The notes beneath the pieces are model-generated. The model saw only the letters and a program-made list of their open reading frames with translations, did not search any database and had not been told where the DNA came from. DNA of 51,786 nt from JAHRVQ01 sp964548025 (lineage in GTDB: Bacteria > Pseudomonadota > Gammaproteobacteria > Pseudomonadales > Azotimanducaceae). Position 1 is the first letter of the stretch. Every line of letters begins with the position of its first letter. Positions 1 to 6,878 of this stretch are shown piece after piece. The stretch covers positions 1 through 51,786 of the forward strand of contig CAZJRI010000018.1 of the NCBI GenBank assembly GCA_964548025.1, written 5' to 3'. A program made the position numbers and the translations under genes.

Positions 1-23
1 TAGCCAGTTTTATAGTGAAAGAC

Positions 24-42
24 AGCGGCTTCTATAGCCGTT
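24..42. other. short hairpin upstream of ribE
   Basis: CGGCT and AGCCG (positions 26-30 and 36-40) form a perfect 5-bp stem around a TCTAT loop, extended by two weaker pairs. No T-tract follows, so it is not a convincing terminator. A second 7-bp inverted repeat, AAGAATC at 102-108 and GATTCTT at 122-128, lies just before ribE. No FMN riboswitch consensus is visible in bases 1-151. Confidence 0.25.
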
Positions 43-151
43 ATAACGATTCTACTTTTAAAAGAAACGTGTTCTGAGATACGTTCTGATACAGAATATG
101 CAAGAATCGCTCGGACTTCAGGATTCTTCGCCGAATTTATAGGTAGAAATC

Positions 152-772
152 ATGTACACAGGCATCGTTCAGGCAATGTTACCCATTTCATTCACTCAAC
201 AGAGGCCAGGATTGCTTACGTTTGGTATTTCTCTGCCAGACTGGCTAAAAACAGACCTGCAAACCGGTGCAAGTGTCGCCATTAATGGATGCTGCTTTAC
301 CGTCGCATCCATGCAGCCAGATGAAGTCAGATTCGATGCAATTGCCGAAACCCTTGCGATAACCAACATCAAACATCTCACCCGTGGCTCCCAGGTGAAT
401 GTCGAGCGCTCTGCCAAACCCAATGAAGAGGTGGGGGGGCACATATTGTCAGGTCATATCATCGATGTTGCAGAAGTTGTCAGCATCAAGAACCAGGAAA
501 ACAATCGTCGTATCACCCTCAGGGGCAAGCCGGAGTGGCTCAAGTACGTATTTCACAAGGGATTTCTCGCGCTCAACGGCTGCAGCCTGACAGTCGCAGA
601 TCTGGATCGGGAATCCGGAGAATTCAGTATAAATCTTATTCCCGAAACCCTGAAAAGGACAAATTTTGCGCTGCTTGAAGAAGGCGATGAGGTCAACGTT
701 GAAATAGATCAGCAGACTCAGGTAATCGTAGAAACGGTTGAGCGCGTCATGCAGGATCGTTTTAGCGCTTGA
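152..772 (+). CDS. ribE: riboflavin synthase (alpha subunit)
   Basis: Catalyses the last step of riboflavin synthesis in the cytoplasm: dismutation of two 6,7-dimethyl-8-ribityllumazine molecules to riboflavin and a pyrimidine. The 206-aa length is normal for the family. Two lumazine-binding barrels are visible. The first has MYTGIV at the N-terminus, NGCCFTV at 45-51 and SGH at 100-102. The second has NGCSLTV at 142-148, LIPETL near 162 and EIDQQTQ near 185. Family members usually begin MFTGI; here residue 2 is Tyr, a conservative change at a position linked to catalysis. AGGTAG precedes the ATG. The gene stands apart from other rib genes; cysS follows after about 57 bases. Confidence 0.93.
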   Translation: MYTGIVQAMLPISFTQQRPGLLTFGISLPDWLKTDLQTGASVAINGCCFTVASMQPDEVRFDAIAETLAITNIKHLTRGSQVNVERSAKPNEEVGGHILSGHIIDVAEVVSIKNQENNRRITLRGKPEWLKYVFHKGFLALNGCSLTVADLDRESGEFSINLIPETLKRTNFALLEEGDEVNVEIDQQTQVIVETVERVMQDRFSA

Positions 773-829
773 GATCAGCCATAGATGCTATAAGATTCGC
801 CTCTTTTTAAACAAGTGACACCAAAGGGC

Positions 830-2203
830 ATGCCCGAACTACAGTTATTCGACACCTACGAGCGCAAAATACGAAAATTTGAACCACTCGAACCGGGTAA
901 AGTGGGGCTTTATTGCTGTGGCCCGACCGTCTATAACTTCGCTCATATCGGAAACCTGCGAACCTACATATTCGAAGACCTGTTAATCCGGGTTCTCAGA
1001 AAGAACGGGTATGACGTTAATTTTGTTATGAATATTACCGACGTGGGTCACCTGACATCAGATGCGGATTCTGGGGAAGACAAGATGGAGGTTGGTTCAA
1101 AGAGAACTGGTCTGACTGCCTGGCAAATGGCTGATCAGTACACTGAGGCATTTCAGACAGATCTCTCACGACTCCATGTAAACGAGCCTGCCATCTGGTG
1201 CCGGGCGACCGATCATATCCCTGAGCAAATCGCATTTATTCAGGACCTTGTTGACAAAGGTTATACGTATAAAACGAGTGATGGCATCTACTTCAATTCA
1301 CGCAAGCTCAATAATTACGGTTATCTGGCCCGCCTGGATATCGAAGGCCTGATGTCAGGGGCAAGGGTGGACAGTGAACGACAGCATGTGACTGATTTTG
1401 CGTTGTGGAAGTTTTCGCCTGAAGACGAGCACAGGCAAATGGAATGGGACAGTCCCTGGGGCACAGGTTTCCCTGGATGGCATATCGAATGCTCCGCCAT
1501 GTCGGCCAAATACCTGGGAGACTATTTCGACATACACTGTGGTGGTGAAGACCACATCCCGATTCATCATACCAACGAAATTGCGCAGACCGAGGCAAGT
1601 CGCGGTACCAGGCTGGCCAATTTCTGGATGCACGGCTACTTCCTGCAGTTGGATAACGCAAAAATGTCAAAATCATCAGGAGAATTCCTGCGACTGGATA
1701 CCCTGATAGAGAGAGGCATTGACCCAATGGTCTATCGCTATTTCTGTCTGTCTGCCCACTATAGAACCCAGATGTCATTTAGCTGGGAAAGCCTTGCGTC
1801 CAATGGCACAGCACTGCAGAGGATGTACCAGACCGCCTATGACTGGGGAGAACCCGGACAGATTATCCCTGAGTACTCCGAGCGCTTTTTTGAGTGCATT
1901 AATGATGATTTGAACATGCCAAGAGCTCTCGCAGTTGCCTGGGATCTCATCCGCAGTGACGAGAATGAGTCAGATAAAAAAGCAACGATCCTTGATTTCG
2001 ATGAGATTTTCGGTCTGGATCTGGCAGCCTGGACACCAGACGTCATTGAAATACCAAAAGAGATTCTGGCTCTGGCTAACGAACGGGAAACAGCAAGAAA
2101 GGAAAAAAAATGGCAGCGAGCGGATGAGATTAGGGAGGAGGTGCTCGCTGCCGGTTATGTCATAGAAGACACTAAGGAAGGACCAAGGGTAAAACAATCA
2201 TAA
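830..2203 (+). CDS. cysS: cysteinyl-tRNA synthetase, non-classical subtype
   Basis: Charges tRNA-Cys with cysteine. It is a class I synthetase: the HIGH-type motif is HIGN near residue 40, and KMSKS lies near residue 280. Zinc ligands are likely the Cys in CCGPTVYN, the Cys in WHIECSAMS, and the His and Glu in HHTNEIAQ. DDLNMP in the C-terminal part matches the DALR region. The stretch with VGHLTSDADSGEDKME, and HCGGEDHIP in place of the usual HGGGSDLMF, mark a subtype different from classical gammaproteobacterial CysS. The start is uncertain: ATG 830 gives the usual MPELQLF beginning, while in-frame GTG 815 would add five residues. Neither has a good ribosome binding site. About 457 aa, full length. 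Confidence 0.93.
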   Translation: MPELQLFDTYERKIRKFEPLEPGKVGLYCCGPTVYNFAHIGNLRTYIFEDLLIRVLRKNGYDVNFVMNITDVGHLTSDADSGEDKMEVGSKRTGLTAWQMADQYTEAFQTDLSRLHVNEPAIWCRATDHIPEQIAFIQDLVDKGYTYKTSDGIYFNSRKLNNYGYLARLDIEGLMSGARVDSERQHVTDFALWKFSPEDEHRQMEWDSPWGTGFPGWHIECSAMSAKYLGDYFDIHCGGEDHIPIHHTNEIAQTEASRGTRLANFWMHGYFLQLDNAKMSKSSGEFLRLDTLIERGIDPMVYRYFCLSAHYRTQMSFSWESLASNGTALQRMYQTAYDWGEPGQIIPEYSERFFECINDDLNMPRALAVAWDLIRSDENESDKKATILDFDEIFGLDLAAWTPDVIEIPKEILALANERETARKEKKWQRADEIREEVLAAGYVIEDTKEGPRVKQS

Positions 2204-2240
2204 GGCTCATAATTCCTGTCGAATAACGGTTCGAATCATC

Positions 2241-2672
2241 CTAGTGGGCATGCACCATCCACCACTCTTTGTAGTCAGTCGTTGCGCCATCGCGTAATTC
2301 GACGCCAAGTTCGCACAGACCATCGTCCCTGTTTCTGCTCCATCTGACATCGCTGGTCAGGAAAAACTTGCCTGGACCGAAATCGATGTCCACCCATATA
2401 TCGAGCTTGCATCCACTCGGTATGCTGGCATCTGATTCGAATTTCAAACCATTTGAGGAAACATCCAGTGTATTACACGAAACTGTAGTGCCGATCATCT
2501 CCGGTTCGTTGCATGCAACGATTTGTACAAATGCCGGTGCCCGACTTTCCGATCGGACATCACGCCTTCTGTCATCACCTCTATTGTTCACTACTACAGC
2601 TCCTTGTTTTCCACGACGCTGGCGAGCATCAGTCAGTCTGATAACCTTTGACATAATTAGAGAGTTCGCCAT
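2241..2672 (-). CDS. PilZ-domain protein
   Basis: A small cytoplasmic protein of about 143 aa with the two c-di-GMP contact motifs of PilZ domains. An arginine-rich RRRDVRSESR stretch supplies the RxxxR part, and DVSSNGLKF supplies the D/NxSxxG part. The rest fits a beta-barrel ending in VRWSRNRDDG and LGVELRD. PilZ proteins transmit c-di-GMP levels to motility, polysaccharide or secretion machinery; the target cannot be told here. ATG 2672 (MANSL) is preferred, but in-frame ATGs at 2720 and 2654 are possible. It is convergent with cysS. An EAL phosphodiesterase lies 4 kb away in the same window. Confidence 0.8.
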   Translation of the reverse strand: MANSLIMSKVIRLTDARQRRGKQGAVVVNNRGDDRRRDVRSESRAPAFVQIVACNEPEMIGTTVSCNTLDVSSNGLKFESDASIPSGCKLDIWVDIDFGPGKFFLTSDVRWSRNRDDGLCELGVELRDGATTDYKEWWMVHAH

Positions 2673-2807
2673 TTTTGTCTCGTTCTGTCGTTCCTCGATG
2701 CAGTATCTATAAGCGAACATCGTGCCAATTTTCCGACGCGAAAAATTAATCCAATAAAAACAGTGAGTTGCTTCGAATTTAATGGTGGTTCAATTGATTG
2801 AATCCGT

Positions 2808-2813
2808 TATAAT
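2808..2813 (+). promoter_or_regulatory. possible -10 element for pyrF
   Basis: A perfect TATAAT lies 62 bases before the pyrF ATG in the PilZ-pyrF divergent intergenic region. No good -35 hexamer sits 16-18 bases upstream, so the call rests on the -10 only. Confidence 0.3.
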
Positions 2814-2875
2814 CAGGTGACAAAAAAAGTCCCAGGTGACGTTGAGTGACAATAATTGCAAATGAAGAGCGTCTG

Positions 2876-3679
2876 ATGTCCAGTTTTTTTGATCGAGTCG
2901 AACAAGCTGCCGAGAGAAACCAGACACTACTCTGTGTCGGGCTGGATACTGATCCATCGAGAATTCCACAGATTCTTCAGAATGATAAGGACCCGGTTTT
3001 CTCCTTTAACCGGGCCATTATTGACGCAACCCATGACCTGGTGTGCTGTTACAAACCGCAAATTGCCTTTTACGGGTCAGCAGGATCAGAGGATTCGCTG
3101 GCCAAATCAATTGAATATGCACAGAGTAAGGGAATACCCGTGTTGCTGGATTCCAAGCGAGGTGACATCGGCAATACGGCTGAGAAGTACACAGATGAAG
3201 CCTTTCGACGGTTCGGTGCAGACGCGGTGACCATTAATCCCTACATGGGACTCGATTCCATGCAGCCCTTCCTGGATTTTGAAGACAAGGGCATATTTAT
3301 CCTGTGCAGAACCTCAAATCCCGGGGGATCTGACCTGCAGAATCTGACCCTGCAGGATGGTCGTCTTTTATATGAACACGTTGCTGAAATGGCCGTCAAT
3401 GACTGGAATTCGAACGGCAATGTCGGGCTTGTTATTGGCGCGACAAGACCGGAAGAACTGGGTGCTATCCGGGAGATTGCTCCCGGTATGACCTTTCTGC
3501 TGCCGGGCGTGGGCACTCAGGGCGCCAGCATCAAATCACTCATGGAGACAGGGCAGGGTGGGGGCATGATCATCAGTTCCTCGCGCGCCATCATCTATGC
3601 ATCCGATCAATCAGATTTTGATGTCAAATCAAGAGAAGTCGCTGAAGCAACCCGCCAGGATATTAATCTCCATAAGTGA
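2876..3679 (+). CDS. pyrF: orotidine 5'-phosphate decarboxylase, type 2
   Basis: Converts OMP to UMP, the last step of de novo pyrimidine synthesis. The protein (267 aa) belongs to the longer type 2 subfamily. It has LCVGLDTDPSRIP near the N-terminus, the catalytic LDSKRGDIGNTAEKY motif, and PGVGTQGA near the C-terminus. Many gammaproteobacteria carry the shorter type 1 enzyme instead. ATG 2876 is chosen because GAAGAG lies about 6 bases upstream; an in-frame GTG at 2846 is possible but has no better support. The stop overlaps the start of the next gene (GTGA), so the two are likely translated together. Confidence 0.92.
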   Translation: MSSFFDRVEQAAERNQTLLCVGLDTDPSRIPQILQNDKDPVFSFNRAIIDATHDLVCCYKPQIAFYGSAGSEDSLAKSIEYAQSKGIPVLLDSKRGDIGNTAEKYTDEAFRRFGADAVTINPYMGLDSMQPFLDFEDKGIFILCRTSNPGGSDLQNLTLQDGRLLYEHVAEMAVNDWNSNGNVGLVIGATRPEELGAIREIAPGMTFLLPGVGTQGASIKSLMETGQGGGMIISSSRAIIYASDQSDFDVKSREVAEATRQDINLHK

Positions 3680-4101
3680 AATCAGATTTCGTCCGAATAA
3701 TTTTTCGCGCACTTTTTACACTCGCCCTTCTGATCATCACTTGGCTTGCCTTCGCACCAGAAAGTCCAGAAGTAGCCACAGTTGTCTGGGACAAGGGCAA
3801 TCATCTCCTGGCATTCTTTGTTTTGGGATTTCTTGCGGATTTCTCCTTTCTGAATCGGTCCTGGCTCAACTGGTTGGGATTGGCTTGTTATGGCATTGCC
3901 ATCGAATGCATACAGTGGATCCTGGGATACCGCTTTTTTGAACTGAATGACATCGCAGCAGATCTCTCAGGTCTTCTTATCTATCTTGTCATCAGGCCGT
4001 ATAGCAATAGAACACGGCTGCTACGAGGGCTGAGGATAACTGCGGAGCACAAAGGAACAACGCGAAACGGCACGAATGAAACAGTCTCTAGCCGAGATTG
4101 A
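3676..4101 (+). CDS. VanZ-like membrane protein
   Basis: A 141-aa integral membrane protein with three to four hydrophobic segments. The features KGNHLLAFFVLGF, IECIQW and NDIAADLSG match the VanZ-like family. In this family, Lys/His-rich and ND-xxxD motifs sit at membrane borders. Family members are of mostly unknown function, although VanZ itself gives low-level teicoplanin resistance. Start is a GTG overlapping the pyrF stop by 4 bases, indicating an operon with pyrF. The last residues after the fourth helix are polar. The 3' end overlaps the 3' end of xthA on the other strand by 14 bases. Confidence 0.78.
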   Translation: MKSDFVRIIFRALFTLALLIITWLAFAPESPEVATVVWDKGNHLLAFFVLGFLADFSFLNRSWLNWLGLACYGIAIECIQWILGYRFFELNDIAADLSGLLIYLVIRPYSNRTRLLRGLRITAEHKGTTRNGTNETVSSRD

Positions 4102-4912
4102 GTTGAAAATCGCTCCAAATAGGGCAATGGTCAGACGGGCGATCCATCGATCTGATCTCGTAGTCGATACCTGAATCACTGTTGACCGCTTTAAGCATAT
4201 TCGACGCAAGAATCAGATCAATTCGCAAACCTCTTTTTGGCTCTTTCTCAAAACCCCGGCTGCGATAGTCAAACCAGCTAAATTGATCCTCAGACGCCGG
4301 ATAGTGCAGGCGAAATGAATCGTAAACGCCCCAATCGTAGATTTTACTCAACCAATCTCTTTCTTCCGGCAGAAAACTGGTTTTGCCGTCTTTTAGCCAT
4401 CTTTTTCGGTTTGGTTCGCCGATTCCGATATCAGCATCCAGGGGTGCAATGTTCATATCCCCCATGAGTATTACAGGATTGTCGCTGGAACAGGATGTTT
4501 GAACGTAATCGAGTACGTCTGCATAGTACTTTTGCTTGGCGGGGAATTTCGTTGCATGTCCTCTATTTTCGCCCTGTGGATAGTAACCGTTTATAACAGT
4601 GAGGACTTGCCCGTCGGTCAGCTCAAATTTGCCTGCAATGAACCGTTTTTGACTATCCGGCGCATCGTTTGGTAGTCCCTTGATAAGTTCGGCAGGTGCT
4701 TTTTTTGACAATAGAGCGACGCCATAGTGAGTTTTCTGTCCATGAAAACCCACCTCATAGCCCATTTCGTTAATATCTTCGACAGGAAACTCATCGTCAG
4801 TCACTTTTGTTTCCTGCAATCCGATGATTTCTGGCTGATGACGCGCGATGACGGCTTCAAGCTGATGCAATCGGACCCGAATACTATTCACATTGAACGA
4901 AACAACTCGCAT
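4088..4912 (-). CDS. xthA: exodeoxyribonuclease III family nuclease
   Basis: Mg-dependent AP endonuclease and 3'-5' exonuclease of base excision repair. All the family motifs are seen in order: MRVVSFNVNSIR at the N-terminus, GLQETKVTDDEFP with the metal-binding Glu, GDMNIAP with the catalytic Asp and Asn, a FSWFDYRSRGF-type stretch, LRIDLIL, and SDHCPIW with the catalytic His. Its 274-aa length is normal (E. coli 268). ATG 4912 has GAGGTTA about 7 bases upstream. The gene is convergent with, and slightly overlaps, the VanZ-like gene. Confidence 0.92.
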   Translation of the reverse strand: MRVVSFNVNSIRVRLHQLEAVIARHQPEIIGLQETKVTDDEFPVEDINEMGYEVGFHGQKTHYGVALLSKKAPAELIKGLPNDAPDSQKRFIAGKFELTDGQVLTVINGYYPQGENRGHATKFPAKQKYYADVLDYVQTSCSSDNPVILMGDMNIAPLDADIGIGEPNRKRWLKDGKTSFLPEERDWLSKIYDWGVYDSFRLHYPASEDQFSWFDYRSRGFEKEPKRGLRIDLILASNMLKAVNSDSGIDYEIRSMDRPSDHCPIWSDFQLNLG

Positions 4913-5092
4913 CAGTCTTGTAACCTCTAGATTTAACGGGAAAGGGCGCTTTTAACTAATCAGGGACACCTGGTTAAGCCAATTCCATGACAAAACCAAT
5001 TATCTAACGCAGATAATCTTTTACCCATAGGCGTAATTACCGCTCTGATAAATAAGCGGAGTGACAACAAATATCCGCCGAAAGCGGTTTGA
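4913..5092. other. intergenic region with hairpins between xthA and the zinc-ribbon gene
   Basis: No gene is seen. Small inverted repeats include TATCT-AGATA around 5000, CCGCT-AGCGG around 5040-5060, and CCGC-CGAAA-GCGG around 5074-5090. On the minus strand the last is followed by ATATTTGTT, making it a weak candidate terminator for the zinc-ribbon gene. Confidence 0.3.
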
Positions 5093-5467
5093 TCAGGTAC
5101 GTTTTCCTGTCACCAGATCGCGGAATTTATCCAGCAAGGTTTCATACTTGTAGTCGGTAAATTCCCCTGCATCGAAATACATGCCGTGATCAGCACATGC
5201 TTCATACCAGATATGAGGTTGATCAGGATCAGAGACCTTCGTCATTCGTTTCTCGCATCTGGGACAGTCAACTTCATCGATCTTGTTGTACTCTTTACCG
5301 ACTTCGGGATCTCCACTGTCGATAAACTCCGACATCCATTTAGCTTTCAATGTCTCGGCTTCACCAATATCAAACCAGATTCCCTTGCAGTTAGTACATC
5401 TATCAACGGTCATCGCCCGTCCGTAAGTTACGTCTTCCATACTCGAATGGCATTTAGGGCATTCCAT
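5093..5467 (-). CDS. double zinc-ribbon protein, zf-TFIIB family
   Basis: A 124-aa cytoplasmic protein with two zinc ribbons. The first has CPKC at 3-6 and CTNCKGIWFD near 28-37. The second has CPRC near 68 and a less regular CADHGMYFDAGE. The CxGxWxDxGE-type ending of each ribbon is the hallmark of the zf-TFIIB family (PF13453). In the second copy CxxC is replaced by CxxH. These proteins are widespread but without an assigned reaction. ATG 5467 follows a GAGATCA site. It stands alone between xthA and selU. Confidence 0.75.
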   Translation of the reverse strand: MECPKCHSSMEDVTYGRAMTVDRCTNCKGIWFDIGEAETLKAKWMSEFIDSGDPEVGKEYNKIDEVDCPRCEKRMTKVSDPDQPHIWYEACADHGMYFDAGEFTDYKYETLLDKFRDLVTGKRT

Positions 5468-5801
5468 ATTGATCTCGCTGTTCTTATTTAGAGTTATCGT
5501 CCGGCCAGGTTCTGCACCCGTTAACCGAGACGAAAGTATACCGACTCGCCACCCAGAATGCAGTGGTATCCCGGTACTTTTACCGCCGTCTAAACCTGAT
5601 ATACCTGAGACCTTCCGGGAGATATTATCGCTCTCTCCGCATTTGATTGCGCATAATATATATTATGTTAAATTATCTAAACTCCTCATAAATGCAAATA
5701 CGCACCTACCCCTCGTCAGAAATAGGCAGAACTGTTACATTTCAGACCTGCCATTTTTTAAGCACATCAATTGCGTGGCCTCTTACCTTCAGTTTCCAGA
5801 C
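5468..5801. other. intergenic region upstream of selU
   Basis: Divergent region of 334 bases between the zinc-ribbon gene and selU. It can be read in frame with selU from an ATG at 5469. That extension has no similarity to SelU and would overlap the promoter region, so I treat it as non-coding. It contains a perfect 16-bp AT palindrome, CATAATATATATTATG, at 5652-5667. Confidence 0.4.
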
Positions 5802-6878
5802 GTGAGTAAAGAAATACTCAGAGAAATTTTCACCACGGACACACCGCTGCTGGATGTGCGAGCGCCCGTGGAATTCGCAAAAGGCTCTTTTCCAACGGCA
5901 GTGAATTACCCAATTCTCAATGACGATGAAAGAGAAAAAGTCGGCATCTGTTATAAGAAGAAAGGACCCGATACCGCCAGGGCCCTTGGATATGAACTGG
6001 TCAGCGGTAGTATTCGTCAAAACAGAATTAACCAGTGGACAGACTTTAGCCGTAGTAACCCCAGTGGCTATTTATATTGTTTCCGCGGGGGTCTTCGCTC
6101 CCAGATAGCCGCAGAGTGGCTGTCGGAGTCCGGCTCACCCACAAAGGTTGTGCCTGGTGGATATAAGGCGATGCGGAATTTCCTTCTCGATGTTTTCAAC
6201 AGTCTGCCTGAAATAGTTATTCTGTCTGGCAGAACCGGCATCGGCAAAACGGAACTGCTCCAGGAATATGCACATTCTCTGGATCTCGAGGGGCGAGCCA
6301 ACCACCGAGGCTCTGCTTTCGGACGGCAGATTACTGATCAACCCACCCAGATAAACTTTGAGAATGCCGTCGCCATCGATCTGTTAAATTCGGCTCGTTC
6401 GGTTATCGTCGAAGACGAAGGAAGAATGATCGGTAAATTGCAGGTCCCTCTTCCGCTACAGAAAGCAATGAAAAATGCGCCTGTCATACTACTGGAAGAT
6501 ACCGTTGCCAATCGCGTCGATCGGATTCACCAGGAATATATCGTGAAACAGGTCACTGAGCTGACTTCGGCTGGAATTGAAGATCCGGTTGATCATCTGG
6601 AGACGCAGTATTCGTCTGCCCTCTCGGCAATCAGGAAGCGGCTGGGCGGGGCAAACTACTCAAAGATAGCCAAAACCATGGAAACTGCTTTCAGTAATCA
6701 CAAATCAAACGAGGATTCACATCACAAGGTGTGGATATCGGATCTCCTGCATCACTACTATGATCCGATGTACGATTATCAACTGGAACAGAAACGTGAT
6801 CGTATTGCTATTCAAGGCAATCGCTCTGTCATCAGGGATTACCTGAACACTAGATTCTCGCCTGATTTAGCTGACTGA
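5802..6878 (+). CDS. selU: tRNA 2-selenouridine synthase
   Basis: Replaces sulfur by selenium in the wobble 2-thiouridine of Lys, Glu and Gln tRNAs, with geranylated tRNA as intermediate and selenophosphate as donor. An N-terminal rhodanese domain has LLDVRAPVEF and the active-site Cys at 93 in LYCFRGGLRS. It is followed by a P-loop domain with SGRTGIGKT (142-150) and the LEGRANHRGSAFG motif typical of SelU. GTG 5802 gives about 358 aa, close to the E. coli length of 364, and starts like homologues; an upstream in-frame extension to 5469 is rejected. Also named mnmH. The 3' end overlaps the convergent EAL gene by 29 bases. A selD gene is needed but not present in this window. Confidence 0.9.
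   Translation: MSKEILREIFTTDTPLLDVRAPVEFAKGSFPTAVNYPILNDDEREKVGICYKKKGPDTARALGYELVSGSIRQNRINQWTDFSRSNPSGYLYCFRGGLRSQIAAEWLSESGSPTKVVPGGYKAMRNFLLDVFNSLPEIVILSGRTGIGKTELLQEYAHSLDLEGRANHRGSAFGRQITDQPTQINFENAVAIDLLNSARSVIVEDEGRMIGKLQVPLPLQKAMKNAPVILLEDTVANRVDRIHQEYIVKQVTELTSAGIEDPVDHLETQYSSALSAIRKRLGGANYSKIAKTMETAFSNHKSNEDSHHKVWISDLLHHYYDPMYDYQLEQKRDRIAIQGNRSVIRDYLNTRFSPDLAD

Noticed and set aside
1..151. FMN riboswitch before ribE
   Set aside because: None of the conserved purine-rich FMN-aptamer blocks is present; only simple hairpins.
1308..1778. 156-codon minus-strand open frame in cysS
   Set aside because: It is opposite a clear, conserved gene and has biased composition typical of a shadow frame.
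5469..5801. N-terminal extension of SelU
   Set aside because: The extra 111 codons have no SelU similarity, and GTG 5802 gives the expected length.
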